64,000 nucleotides of DNA from Micromonospora echinaurantiaca. Its GTDB lineage: Bacteria > Actinomycetota > Actinomycetes > Mycobacteriales > Micromonosporaceae. A model generated the notes under the pieces. That model was given only the letters and a program-made list of their open reading frames with translations, made no database searches and was not told the origin of the DNA. A program made the position numbers and the translations under genes. The stretch covers positions 2,554,501 through 2,618,500 of the forward strand of contig NZ_LT607750.1 in NCBI RefSeq assembly GCF_900090235.1, in the 5' to 3' direction. Shown piece by piece: positions 8,375-16,267 of the stretch; positions within the stretch are counted from its first letter, which is position 1, and each line of letters begins with the position of its first letter.

Positions 8375-9969
8375 GTGCGTCGCCGCCCCACCCTCACCCG
8401 CCTGCTGGCCACCGCCGCCCTCGCCCTACCGATCGCCCTGCCCGCCACCCCGGCCGTCGCCGCACCACCCGCCCCTACCCGGCAGCTCAGCGACGTCATC
8501 CCCGCACCCGTCGAGACCCGCCCCGACGCCCGCGGCACCTTCACCCTCGGCCCGCGCACCGTCATCCGCACCGCACCCGGCTCCACCGACGCCTGGCGGG
8601 TGGGCCACCAGCTCGCCGACACCCTGCGCCCCGCCACCGGCTACCCGCTGCCCGTGCTCCCCGTCCACGCCACCCCACTACCCGAGATCGCCCTGCTCCT
8701 CGGCGGCGCCGACGCCCGCGTCGGCCAGCAGGGATACCAGCTCGACGTCACCCACCGCGGCGTCACCATCCGCGCGAACACCGCCGCCGGCCTGTTCGCC
8801 GGCACCCAGACCCTGCGCCAACTGCTGCCCGCCACCATCGAAGCGGCACACCGGCAGCGCACCACCTGGACCGTCCCCGGCGGCCGGATCATCGACCACC
8901 CGCGGTTCGCCTACCGCGGCGCCATGCTCGACCTGGCCCGACACTTCCACACCGTCGACGAGATCACCGCCTACATCGACCTGCTCAGCCAGTACAAAAT
9001 CAACTACCTGCACCTGCACCTCACCGACGACCAGGGCTGGCGCATCCAGATCGACTCCTGGCCGAAGCTCACCACCGTCGGCGGCGGCCCCGGCACCGGC
9101 GTCGACGGCGCCGGACCCGGCTACCTCACCAAGGCCGACTACCGGGCCGTCGTCGCCCACGCCGCCGCCCGGCACATCACCGTCATCCCCGAGATCGACA
9201 TGCCCGGACACACCAACGCCGCCCAGTCCACCTACGCCAACTCAACTGCGACGGCGTCGCGCCCCCGCCCCGCACCGACATGGCCGTCGGCTACAGCTCC
9301 CTGTGCATCGACGACGAACTGACCTACCGGTTCGTCGAGGACGTCATCCGCGAGATCGCCGCCATCACCCCCGGCCCGTTCCTGCACATCGGCGGCGACG
9401 AAGCCCACGCCACCACCGACGAGGACTACCGCACCTTCATGCAACGGGTCCTGCCCCTGGTCGCCAAGTACGGCAAGCGCGCCTCCGGCTGGAACGAGAT
9501 CATGCAGGTCGACCCGCCGACCGACGTCGTGGCGCAGTACTGGGGGACCGGCACCACCAACGCCGACCTCGCCGAAGCCGCCGCCCGCGGCAACAAGGTC
9601 GTCATGTCCCCAGCCAACAAGGCCTACCTCGACATGAAGTACGACCCCACCACCCGCCTCGGACTGTCCTGGGCCGCCTACATCGAGGTGCGCGACGCCT
9701 ACGACTGGAACCCGGCGCAGCGGGTCACCGGCGTGGGGGAGCAGGCCATCCTCGGCGTCGAGGCCCCACTCTGGTCCGAAACCCTGCGCACCCTCGACGA
9801 CATCGAGTACATGGCCTTCCCACGGCTGCCCGCGATCGCCGAACTCGGCTGGTCGACGACGACCAGCCACGACTGGGAATCGTTCCGCACCCGACTCGGC
9901 GCGCAGGCGCCACGGTGGCGCCTGCAGCAGGTCGACTTCTACCCGTCCCCGCAGGTGAGGTGGACCTGA
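8375..9969 (+). pseudogene. GH20 beta-N-acetylhexosaminidase, one frameshift
   Basis: Two frames join into one secreted glycoside hydrolase family 20 exochitinase of about 530 residues. Frame 2 starts at GTG 8375 with GGAGG at 8365-8369 and gives a signal peptide (about residues 1-30, AVAAPP), the GH20b-like N-domain and HLHLTDDQGWR near 214-224. From 9241 the family sequence continues in frame 1 (LNCDGVAPP, then the catalytic HIGGDEAH and WNEI) to the stop at 9969. The join at 9236-9246 lacks a single base: TAC GCC AA is followed directly by CTC AAC TGC. The catalytic Asp-Glu pair lies after the break, so the protein as written would be inactive. A sequencing error in this C-rich stretch is equally possible; all else looks intact. 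Confidence 0.9.
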
Positions 9970-10009
9970 CCGGCCGACCCGCGGGTCCGGGCCCCGCCCG
10001 GACCCGCGG

Positions 10010-10471
10010 TCACGAACACGTGGCCGGCCGGCCCACCGGACCACGGTAGGGCAACGTCTGGCTGTAGACGATGTTGGTGGTGGTGCTGCCGAACCGGGCC
10101 AGTTCGTTGACCAGTTCCTCGAGGTGGACCATCGAGGTGGCGGCCACCTTCAGCGAATAACAGTCCTCGCCGGTGGTACGCAGGCACTCCAGGATCTCGA
10201 CGCGCTCCCCGAGCAGCCGGTGCAGTGGCTCGTGCCGGCTGCCGGGGTACTTCAGCCGCACGACGGCGAGCACCGGATAGCCGACCTTCACCAGGTCGAC
10301 ATCGGCGCGGTAACCCGCGATCACCCCCGCCGCCTCCAACCGCTTCACCCGTTCCGTCGTCGCGGAAGCGCTCAGGTTCACCCGACGCCCCAACTCGGTC
10401 AGCGGAACCCGCCCGTCCCGCTGGAGCTCGCCCAGGATCGCCCAGTCGGTCGCGTCGAGACTCTCGGCCAT
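10010..10471 (-). CDS. Lrp/AsnC family transcriptional regulator
   Basis: This 153-residue protein has the Lrp/AsnC architecture: an N-terminal helix-turn-helix (LDATDWAILGELQRDGRVPLTELGRRVNLSASATTERVKRLEAAGVI, about residues 5-50) and a C-terminal RAM/AsnC effector domain with TTGEDCYSLKVAATSMVHLEELV near 100-125. Such proteins bind amino acids or related metabolites and control transport or catabolism. It is divergent from the LLM-class monooxygenase gene at 10565, with a 93-bp shared gap, and may regulate it. The ATG start fits the family N-terminus directly. Confidence 0.92.
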   Translation of the reverse strand: MAESLDATDWAILGELQRDGRVPLTELGRRVNLSASATTERVKRLEAAGVIAGYRADVDLVKVGYPVLAVVRLKYPGSRHEPLHRLLGERVEILECLRTTGEDCYSLKVAATSMVHLEELVNELARFGSTTTNIVYSQTLPYRGPVGRPATCS

Positions 10472-10564
10472 CCCGGCAAACTACCGGCAGATCCACTGCG
10501 GAAACGCCCACCCCCCGGCCGAACTCCCTTCAACCCGGCAGCACCGCCGAATAGCCTGGACGGC

Positions 10565-11419
10565 GTGAAGATCGGCGTCAACGTCCCCAACTTCGGCCCC
10601 GGCACCAACCCCGACGTGCTGCGCCGCTGGGCACAGACCGTGGAAGGCCTGGGCTTCGACCTGCTGATGGTGTCCGACCACATCGCCGTGACAGCCGACG
10701 TCGCCGAGCAGTACCCGGCACCGTTCTACGAACCCTTCACCACCCTCGCCTGGCTGGCCGGCATCACCGACCGGGTCCGGCTCGGCACCACCATCCTCGT
10801 CGCCCCCTACCGGCACCCGCTGCTCACCGCGCGGATGGCCGCCAACCTCCACCAGCTCAGCGGCGGCCGGCTCGTCCTCGGCGTCGGCGTCGGCTGGGCC
10901 CGACAGGAGTTCGCCGCGCTCGGCGTCCCGTTCCAACACCGCGGCCGCCTCACCGACGAACACCTCGCGGCGATCCGCGACGCCTGGGCGAACGACACCG
11001 ACTACCGCGCCGGGCAGATACCGATCTGGATCGGCGGCAACAGCGACGCCGGCCTGACCCGGGCCGTACGCCTCGACGCCGCCTGGCACCCGCTGCGGTT
11101 CACCCTGCCCTGGCTGCGCGCGGCCCTGCACCGCCTGAAAGCCGCCGCCGACGAGCAGCGCCGACCCGTCCCCGCCCTGGCGCCCCGCATCGCACTACGG
11201 CTGACCACGACACCCGTCACCGGCCCCGCCCGCCTCGCCGGCGAGGGCACCATCGAGCAGATCGTCGACGACCTTGACCAGTTGCGCCTCCTCGGCTCCG
11301 AGACGGTCGTGCTCGACCCCTTCAACGGCGACCCGCACGAGACCCACCGGCCACAGGCCGCATGGCACGCGCTCGCCACCGTCGCCGCCCACTGGAACCT
11401 CAACGACCACCACCGATGA
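10565..11419 (+). CDS. LLM-class F420-dependent oxidoreductase
   Basis: This 284-residue protein belongs to the luciferase-like monooxygenase superfamily, in the F420-dependent group common in actinobacteria. It begins KIGVNVPNFGPG and contains LGFDLLMVSDHI near 30-41, VRLGTTILVAPYRHPLLTARMAANLHQLSGGRLVLGVGVGW around 76-116 (the conserved barrel core) and IPIWIGGNSDAGL near 155. The TIM-barrel layout is complete. The GTG at 10565 follows TAGCCT (10552-10557) by 7 nt, so it is probably leaderless. Its stop overlaps the start of the deaminase gene (ATGA), so the two are translationally coupled. Substrate unknown. Confidence 0.9.
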   Translation: MKIGVNVPNFGPGTNPDVLRRWAQTVEGLGFDLLMVSDHIAVTADVAEQYPAPFYEPFTTLAWLAGITDRVRLGTTILVAPYRHPLLTARMAANLHQLSGGRLVLGVGVGWARQEFAALGVPFQHRGRLTDEHLAAIRDAWANDTDYRAGQIPIWIGGNSDAGLTRAVRLDAAWHPLRFTLPWLRAALHRLKAAADEQRRPVPALAPRIALRLTTTPVTGPARLAGEGTIEQIVDDLDQLRLLGSETVVLDPFNGDPHETHRPQAAWHALATVAAHWNLNDHHR

Positions 11420-11865
11420 ACGGAGCACAGGTGCACCTCGACGACGAACGCCACCTCCGCAAGGCCATCGCGCTCGCCGACGCCGCCCGGCAGGCCGGCA
11501 ATCCGCCGTTCGGATCCCTGCTGGTGGGCCCGGACGGCACGGTGATCGCCGAAGAACGGAACACCACGATCACCGACAACGACATCACCGCCCACCCCGA
11601 ACTGAAGCTGGCCCGGTGGGCGGCCGCGAACCTGGCCCCGGACGCGGCAGCGGCCACCACCATGTACACCAGCTGCCAGCCCTGCGGAATGTGCACCGGC
11701 GCGCTCGAACGCTCCGGCCTCGGCCGCGTCGTGTTCGCGCTGGCCACCGCGCAGCTCGACAGCCTCAAGTCGGCCAGCTTCACCGCCGGCCCACGGCCCG
11801 TACCGCAGGACGGGCCCGCGCTGTTCGACGAGGCGCGCAAGCCGCTCGAGGGCTACTACCGCTGA
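11416..11865 (+). CDS. nucleoside/cytidine deaminase family protein
   Basis: This 149-residue protein is a zinc-dependent deaminase of the CDA fold. The zinc site is HPE (His60, Glu62) and PCGMC (Cys90, Cys93); Glu62 is the proton shuttle. The usual HAE is HPE here, a variant that keeps the essential residues. The PFGSLLVGPDGTVIAEERN segment resembles guanine and cytosine deaminases and the TadA group, but the substrate is not determined. The start ATG overlaps the stop of the LLM-class oxidoreductase gene by four bases, suggesting joint action on one nitrogenous compound under the divergent Lrp regulator. Confidence 0.88.
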   Translation: MNGAQVHLDDERHLRKAIALADAARQAGNPPFGSLLVGPDGTVIAEERNTTITDNDITAHPELKLARWAAANLAPDAAAATTMYTSCQPCGMCTGALERSGLGRVVFALATAQLDSLKSASFTAGPRPVPQDGPALFDEARKPLEGYYR

Positions 11866-12004
11866 CCCGAACCCCGGGAGAGAATCCACCGTTCACACCG
11901 GGCCTTCCCGGCCCGGCGCGACGGTCCAGGCTTCGGCGCCTCCAGGTCCGCGCCCGCCTCCCACCACGGCCCGGCCCGACACCCGCCGGAAAGACGACCG
12001 CTGA

Positions 12005-12057
12005 CCCGCCGCGCCGGCCGGGTCAACGGTCGTCGGCGAATCAGCCGGCGCGGCGGG
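12005..12057. terminator. 14-bp hairpin between convergent genes
   Basis: A perfect 14-bp inverted repeat (12005-12018 and 12044-12057, CCCGCCGCGCCGGC arms, 25-nt loop) lies in the gap between the deaminase gene (+) and the DUF6223-like gene (-). Its right arm covers the last codons of the latter. A second smaller hairpin (CCGGGCC/GGCCCGG) is at 11898-11916. They probably act as bidirectional terminators. Confidence 0.55.
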
Positions 12058-12457
12058 AGCGGGCCAGCGCCAGCCCACCCAGGACGACAGCGACCAGCCC
12101 CACCAGCAGGGCCACGTACGCCCCACCCCGCCCGTTGCCCGTGCCGATGCCACTGTCCGACGTCACCACCACCAGCCCACCGAGGCCGATGCCGACCACA
12201 CCCGCCGTCAGGCTCACGACGGCCCCGAGCCGTCCGCTGCCGATCCGGCTGGTCGGGCGGGCCAACGCCAGCCCACCGACGATCGCGCCGGCCAGCCCCA
12301 GCACGGCGGCCACGCTCGCACCGAGACGACCGGCGCTCATGGTGTAGGCATCGGCCGCGGCCGGCTGGGACGAGACGTGCGCCGCCGCTGGCGCGGCGAA
12401 CCACAACGCGCCGAACAGGGCGGCAGCGGCGGCGGTGAGCAGGTGACGGACGGACAT
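12041..12457 (-). CDS. DUF6223-like small membrane protein
   Basis: This 138-residue protein has a signal-like first helix (MSVRHLLTAAAAALFGALWF, then AAPAAAH), followed by three Gly/Ala-rich hydrophobic segments each ending in a small loop; GGLALARPTSR and GGLALARSRRAG repeat the same turn, suggesting internal duplication. This pattern matches my memory of the actinobacterial DUF6223 family, whose function is not known. The ATG at 12457 is preceded by GGGGATCCGC, with the upstream in-frame extension lacking any hydrophobic pattern. It stands alone and is convergent with the deaminase gene. Confidence 0.75.
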   Translation of the reverse strand: MSVRHLLTAAAAALFGALWFAAPAAAHVSSQPAAADAYTMSAGRLGASVAAVLGLAGAIVGGLALARPTSRIGSGRLGAVVSLTAGVVGIGLGGLVVVTSDSGIGTGNGRGGAYVALLVGLVAVVLGGLALARSRRAG

Positions 12458-12914
12458 CGCGGATCCCCTTCGCTGGCATGACCGGTACAGCCGGCAGCGT
12501 ATGGACCAGCCTGGTCCCGAGTCGTCGTGCCAGTGTTGTGCACGCCTACCATCCTGGGCGTACGCGCGCGGCCCGGCCCACCACCACGGTCGTACCCGGG
12601 CACCCGCGGAACGTGGCCGCCCGCACATCGACGGTCATCGTTCCTGGGGTCGTGATCCGCGGCTGGGCCAGGGGAGACCTGCCAGCCCGACGGGCAGGCA
12701 CCCAGAGCGGCGCCCGGCCCGACCACCCGCGGCGAGGAGGCGTTCGTGGCCGCCCGGACGACTCTGGCGCGATCTGGTTCGAGGTGCGCGCCGAGACCGC
12801 GCGACGGGGGTCTCCGTGGCGGCGTCCACCAGGGACAGCGGCCGAGGATTCGGCGGCCAGCGGCCGGCACATGACGCGCGCCCACGTGCCACGACGCCGA
12901 TTCGATAATGCACA
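12458..12914. other. 457-bp gene-poor gap
   Basis: No frame here looks coding: the open frames on both strands are Arg/Pro/Gly-rich shadows without family resemblance. The gap holds the promoter region of the DUF6223-like gene at its left end and, at 12905-12918, the AT-rich inverted repeat that runs into the stop codon of the ATPase gene. Confidence 0.5.
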
Positions 12915-12918
12915 TTAT
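12905..12918. repeat. AT-rich inverted repeat at the end of the ATPase gene
   Basis: ATAATG-CA-CATTAT is a perfect 6-bp-arm inverted repeat in a region that is otherwise above 70 percent GC. It overlaps the TAA stop of the ATPase gene (12915-12917). A second AT-rich inverted repeat is at the other side of that gene (13522-13545), sharing the ATGCA and TTATG words. Confidence 0.55.
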
Positions 12919-13484
12919 GTCAAGTAGACCGGATCGGGGCCTCCCTCACCGGAGGTGACCCCCAGGTACGCCGCCACCGCGGTGGCGCGTCGCCCGACCG
13001 GGCCGGGCGGGACGTCGACCAGTTCGTAGCCGTGCTCCGCGTACACCCGCTCGTGCACGCGGGCAAACTCCAGCGCGTCGGCGTAGCTGATCCGGCGGGC
13101 CGCCGTCGGCGTCACGAACCCCAACGGCCGGACCAGGAACACCTGCCGCTGGTAGATCCCCGCTGCCGTCACCCGCTCGACCTCGGCGGCCAGCACGGCG
13201 CCGACCGGCCGGCCCAGGAACCGTGCCAGCGCGAGCGTGCACAGTGGCGACCGGTCGTACACCTGCACCGGCCCGCACGCCCCGGCCTGACGGGCGCGTT
13301 GGAGCCGGACGACGGCCTCGACGAAATCGGGCTCGCTCCAGGGCTCGGCCACGCCCCGGGCCTGCCCCGCCGTGATCACGTCGGTGGCCGCCTCGGCGAA
13401 GACCTGGTATCCCCGCCGGCGCAGTTCGTCGGCGATGCTGGTCTTGCCCGCTCCCGGCGCGCCGGTCAGCACGTACCGCCGCAT
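12915..13484 (-). CDS. AAA-type ATPase/kinase of NadR-like fold
   Basis: This 189-residue protein is a P-loop NTPase with Walker A GAPGAGKT at residues 8-15. The rest (ELRRRGYQVFAEAATDVI, then QVYDRSPLCTLALARFLG with a DxxP-type core near 85-100, and ADALEFARVHERVYAEHGYELVDVP) resembles the AAA_28/NadR-like ATPases, small kinase-like proteins often of unknown substrate. The ATG at 13484 is directly after the divergent integrase promoter. A UAA stop and AT-rich flanks contrast with the surrounding GC-rich DNA. It faces away from a tyrosine recombinase, which suggests a small transferred cassette, but that is inference. Confidence 0.8.
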   Translation of the reverse strand: MRRYVLTGAPGAGKTSIADELRRRGYQVFAEAATDVITAGQARGVAEPWSEPDFVEAVVRLQRARQAGACGPVQVYDRSPLCTLALARFLGRPVGAVLAAEVERVTAAGIYQRQVFLVRPLGFVTPTAARRISYADALEFARVHERVYAEHGYELVDVPPGPVGRRATAVAAYLGVTSGEGGPDPVYLT

Positions 13485-13521
13485 CGGCGCCCTCCCCTGA
13501 CCTGTCCACCAACGCGAAAAA

Positions 13522-13545
13522 CATGCATAATATCCCTTATGCATG
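13522..13545. promoter_or_regulatory. inverted repeat overlapping the integrase start
   Basis: CATGCATAA (13522-13530) and TTATGCATG (13537-13545) form a perfect 9-bp-arm inverted repeat with a 6-nt spacer. The right arm contains the ATG start of the recombinase gene (13539-13541), and GCATAATAT within the left part resembles a -10 box. A protein bound here would cover promoter and start codon together, so autoregulation or a recombination site are both possible. Confidence 0.6.
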
Positions 13546-14543
13546 ACAAACAGGACGAATCGGTACAGCACCTGATCGAGGAGTTCCTGACCGCCCGGGC
13601 CACCCGCAAGCCGTCCCCGCACACGCTCGAGGCGTACCGGCGGGACCTGCGTACCGTCGCCGCCCTGGCCGGCGAGCTGGTCACCCCTCCCCTCCCCCTG
13701 GACGCCCTGCCTGTCGCCGCCCTCACTCCCCGGCTGATGCGCGCGGCGTTCGCCCGGTACGCCGCCCCGCGCGCCGCGGCGTCGGTGCATCGGGCCTGGT
13801 CCACCTGGAACAGTTTCTTCTCCTTCCTGGTCGCCGACGGGGTGGTCGGTGGCAACCCGATGCCGGCGGTCGACCGGCCCCGGGCGCCGCTCCCCCGGCC
13901 CAAGCCGCTGCGTGGCCCGGACACCCCGGAGCAGTTGCTGACGGCGGTGGCCCGTGCGGATGCCCGGCAGCGCGATCCGTGGCCGGAGCGGGACGTGGCG
14001 GTGCTGGCGTTGGCGCTCTGCGCGGGGCTGCGGCTGTCGGAGCTGTTGGCGCTGCGGGTGGGTTCGCTGGCGGGCCGGCCCGGTGAGCGGCGCGTCGACG
14101 TGGCGGGCAAGGGTGGGCGGCCGCGGGTGGTGCCGATCGAACCGGAGCTGGACGGGGTGCTGGTGGACTATCTGGACAGCCGGGCCAGGCGGTTCGGGGC
14201 GCGGACGGTGCGGCCCGACGCGCCGCTGCTGGTGGACCGGCGGGGTGAGCCGCTGCGCCGGGGTGGGCTGCAGTACCTGGTGGAGTCATGTTACCGGCGG
14301 GCGGGCATCGGCGACCGGGTGCCGCCGGGCGCGCGGCTGCACGCGTTGCGGCACACGTTCGCCACCCGGTTGGCCGAGGACGGGGCGAGCGCGGCGGAGA
14401 TCATGCGGTTGCTGGGGCACGCGTCGTTGGCGTCGTCGCAGGCGTACATCGAGGTGACGGCCGGTCAGCAGCGGGACGCGGTGCGGGCGAACCGGACCAA
14501 CCGGGTGTTGGCGGGGTTGGTGCGCGGGGTGGCGGCGCGGTGA
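13539..14543 (+). CDS. tyrosine recombinase/integrase (XerD-like)
   Basis: This 334-residue protein is a tyrosine site-specific recombinase. An N-terminal SAM-like core-binding domain (about residues 5-105) precedes the catalytic domain, where all the expected residues are visible: Arg165 (CAGLRLSELLAL), Lys191, His268-x-x-Arg271, His294 and the nucleophile Tyr303. Size is that of XerC/XerD and of small phage or island integrases. The ATG at 13539 lies within an inverted repeat and has no ribosome site, so translation may be leaderless. The stop overlaps the next gene (GTGA). Base composition shifts inside this gene: the + strand is C-rich before about 13,920 and G-rich after. Confidence 0.92.
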   Translation: MHDKQDESVQHLIEEFLTARATRKPSPHTLEAYRRDLRTVAALAGELVTPPLPLDALPVAALTPRLMRAAFARYAAPRAAASVHRAWSTWNSFFSFLVADGVVGGNPMPAVDRPRAPLPRPKPLRGPDTPEQLLTAVARADARQRDPWPERDVAVLALALCAGLRLSELLALRVGSLAGRPGERRVDVAGKGGRPRVVPIEPELDGVLVDYLDSRARRFGARTVRPDAPLLVDRRGEPLRRGGLQYLVESCYRRAGIGDRVPPGARLHALRHTFATRLAEDGASAAEIMRLLGHASLASSQAYIEVTAGQQRDAVRANRTNRVLAGLVRGVAAR

Positions 14544-15556
14544 GGGTGGGTGAGGCGCGCGCGGTGGCGGAGCGGTGGGTGCGGCAGTACGCGGCGCGGG
14601 AGCCGGGTGTGCGGGGCGCGTTGGTCAGTGGTTCGACGCTCAGCATGCCGGACGATGCGGTGCTGCCGCCGTGGTCGGACGTGGACGTGCTGGTGGTGCG
14701 GGATGCGCCGGCCGGGAAGGTGGGCAAGGTCCGCTGGGGTGGGGTGTTGCTGGAGGTGACGTTCCTGACCTGGGCGGAGCTGGGTGAGCCGGAGGAGGTG
14801 CTGGGGTCGTTCGTGTTCGCGGGTTGTCTGCGGGCGGGTGCGGTGCTGGCGGATCCGACGGGGCGGTTGGCGGCGACGCACCGGCGGGTGGCGGCGGAGT
14901 TCGCCGAGCCGCGGTGGGTGCGGCGGCGGTGTGCCGGGGTGCGGGAGCGCATCGAGCGGGGGTTGCGGGAGCTGGACGCGTCGGCGTCGTTGCCCGAGCA
15001 GGTGATGGCGTGGCTGTTTCCGACGTCGTTGACGGCGGTGGTGCCGTTGGTGGCGGGGTTGGTGGAGCCGACGGTGCGGCGGCGGTACGTGCGGGCGGGT
15101 GAGGTGCTGGCCGGGTGTGGTCTGGCGGAGCGCTATCCGGGTCTGCTCGATTTGTTGGATGGTGGTGGGGTGGGTGCGGCTGGGGTGCGGGAGCACCTGG
15201 CCGGGTTGGCGCGCACCTTCGACGTGGCGGCCGAGGTGGCGCGGACGCCGTTCTTCTTCAGCGCCGACATCACGCCGGCGGCGCGGGTGGTGGCGGTGGA
15301 CGGCAGCGCGGCGTTGGTGGCGGCGGGGTTCCACCGGGAGGCGATGTTCTGGATCGTGGCGACGTACGCCCGGTGTCACCTGATCCTGGCGGCGGACGCT
15401 GCGGAGCGGGGTGCGGAGCTGCTGCCGTTGTTCGAGGCGGCGGTGGCGGATCTGGGGGTGGCGTCGGCGGCGGACCGGCGGCGGCGGGCGGACGCGGTGT
15501 TGGCGTACCTGCCGGGGTTGTGGGAGACGGCGGAGCTGGTGCTGGCGCGGCGGTGA
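14540..15556 (+). CDS. nucleotidyltransferase-domain protein
   Basis: This 338-residue protein begins with a Pol-beta-type nucleotidyltransferase domain: GS at residues 31-32, then SDVDVLVV with Asp47 and Asp49 as metal ligands. About 240 mostly helical residues follow, without a motif I recognise. Related proteins include aminoglycoside-type and HEPN-associated nucleotidyltransferases, but no resistance specificity can be assigned. The GTG start overlaps the integrase stop (GTGA), so the two genes are translationally coupled, which is unusual for a recombinase. Codons are strongly G-ending, following the strand skew of this area. The stop is one base from the end of the convergent fasciclin gene. 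Confidence 0.8.
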   Translation: MRVGEARAVAERWVRQYAAREPGVRGALVSGSTLSMPDDAVLPPWSDVDVLVVRDAPAGKVGKVRWGGVLLEVTFLTWAELGEPEEVLGSFVFAGCLRAGAVLADPTGRLAATHRRVAAEFAEPRWVRRRCAGVRERIERGLRELDASASLPEQVMAWLFPTSLTAVVPLVAGLVEPTVRRRYVRAGEVLAGCGLAERYPGLLDLLDGGGVGAAGVREHLAGLARTFDVAAEVARTPFFFSADITPAARVVAVDGSAALVAAGFHREAMFWIVATYARCHLILAADAAERGAELLPLFEAAVADLGVASAADRRRRADAVLAYLPGLWETAELVLARR

Positions 15557-15557
15557 C

Positions 15558-16205
15558 TCAGTGGGCGCGGTGGCCGGTGCCGTCGGCGGTGGCGGGCAGT
15601 GGGCCGAGGACGGCGTCGATGATGTGGATGCGGGCGCCGGTGGCCTGGTAGTCGGCGCAGACGGTGTCGGCGTTGTCGCCGAGGCGGATGCTCGGGCCGG
15701 TGCGGGCGACGGTGAGGGTGGTGCCGTCGAGGGTGCGGGTGGTGCCGGCGGTGGCGAGGTCGTCGGCGGTGTGGGCGCCGGCGATGAGGTGGGCGTCGAC
15801 CAGGGTGCGCAGTTTCTGGTGGTCGCGGGTCATCAGGGTGTCCCAGGTGTCGTCGGAGAACATGGCGGCGAAGGCGTCGTCGGTGGGCGCGAGGATGGTG
15901 ATCCCGCCGGTGGTGTCGAGGTCGGTGAGGGCGCCGCTGGTACGTAGCGCCGCCTCGAAGGTGGTGAGGGTCGGCATCCAGGTGAGGGCCGCCTCGGCGG
16001 GTTGGCCGGCGAGGAAGGTGGGGTTGCCGGGTTCGCTGCCGGTGGGCAGGGCGGCGCAGAGTGGGCCGGTGACGGCGACGGCGGCGGCCGGGGTCGGTGC
16101 GTCGCGGGTGGCGGTGCCGTGGGTGGTGCAGGCGGTGGCGGTGAGCAGCAGGACCGCGGCGGCGAGGGCGGGTGCGGTGCGGGGGTGGGACACGGCGGCC
16201 TCCAC
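15558..16205 (-). CDS. secreted fasciclin-domain protein
   Basis: This 215-residue exported protein has an N-terminal signal (hydrophobic AAAVLLLTATAC, about residues 15-26) ending in Cys26; the -3 position is Ala rather than Leu, so lipid attachment is possible but not certain. One fasciclin (FAS1) domain covers about residues 75-210, with the H1-like GGITILAPTDDAFAAM and the H2-like ARIHIIDAVLGP. FAS1 domains mediate adhesion in the envelope. The first in-frame ATG gives a long signal n-region; a GTG three codons later is a possible alternative. It follows the M14 peptidase gene on the same strand with 62 bases between. Confidence 0.88.
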   Translation of the reverse strand: MEAAVSHPRTAPALAAAVLLLTATACTTHGTATRDAPTPAAAVAVTGPLCAALPTGSEPGNPTFLAGQPAEAALTWMPTLTTFEAALRTSGALTDLDTTGGITILAPTDDAFAAMFSDDTWDTLMTRDHQKLRTLVDAHLIAGAHTADDLATAGTTRTLDGTTLTVARTGPSIRLGDNADTVCADYQATGARIHIIDAVLGPLPATADGTGHRAH

Positions 16206-16267
16206 GGGGTGCGGTGGTGCCGGCAGGGCGGTGTGCGCCCTGCCGGCACCGGGTTACCGGGTGGGTG

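Noticed and set aside
12478..12927. Small plus-strand frames between the DUF6223-like and ATPase genes
   Set aside because: No ribosome site or recognisable domain; composition is that of shadow frames.
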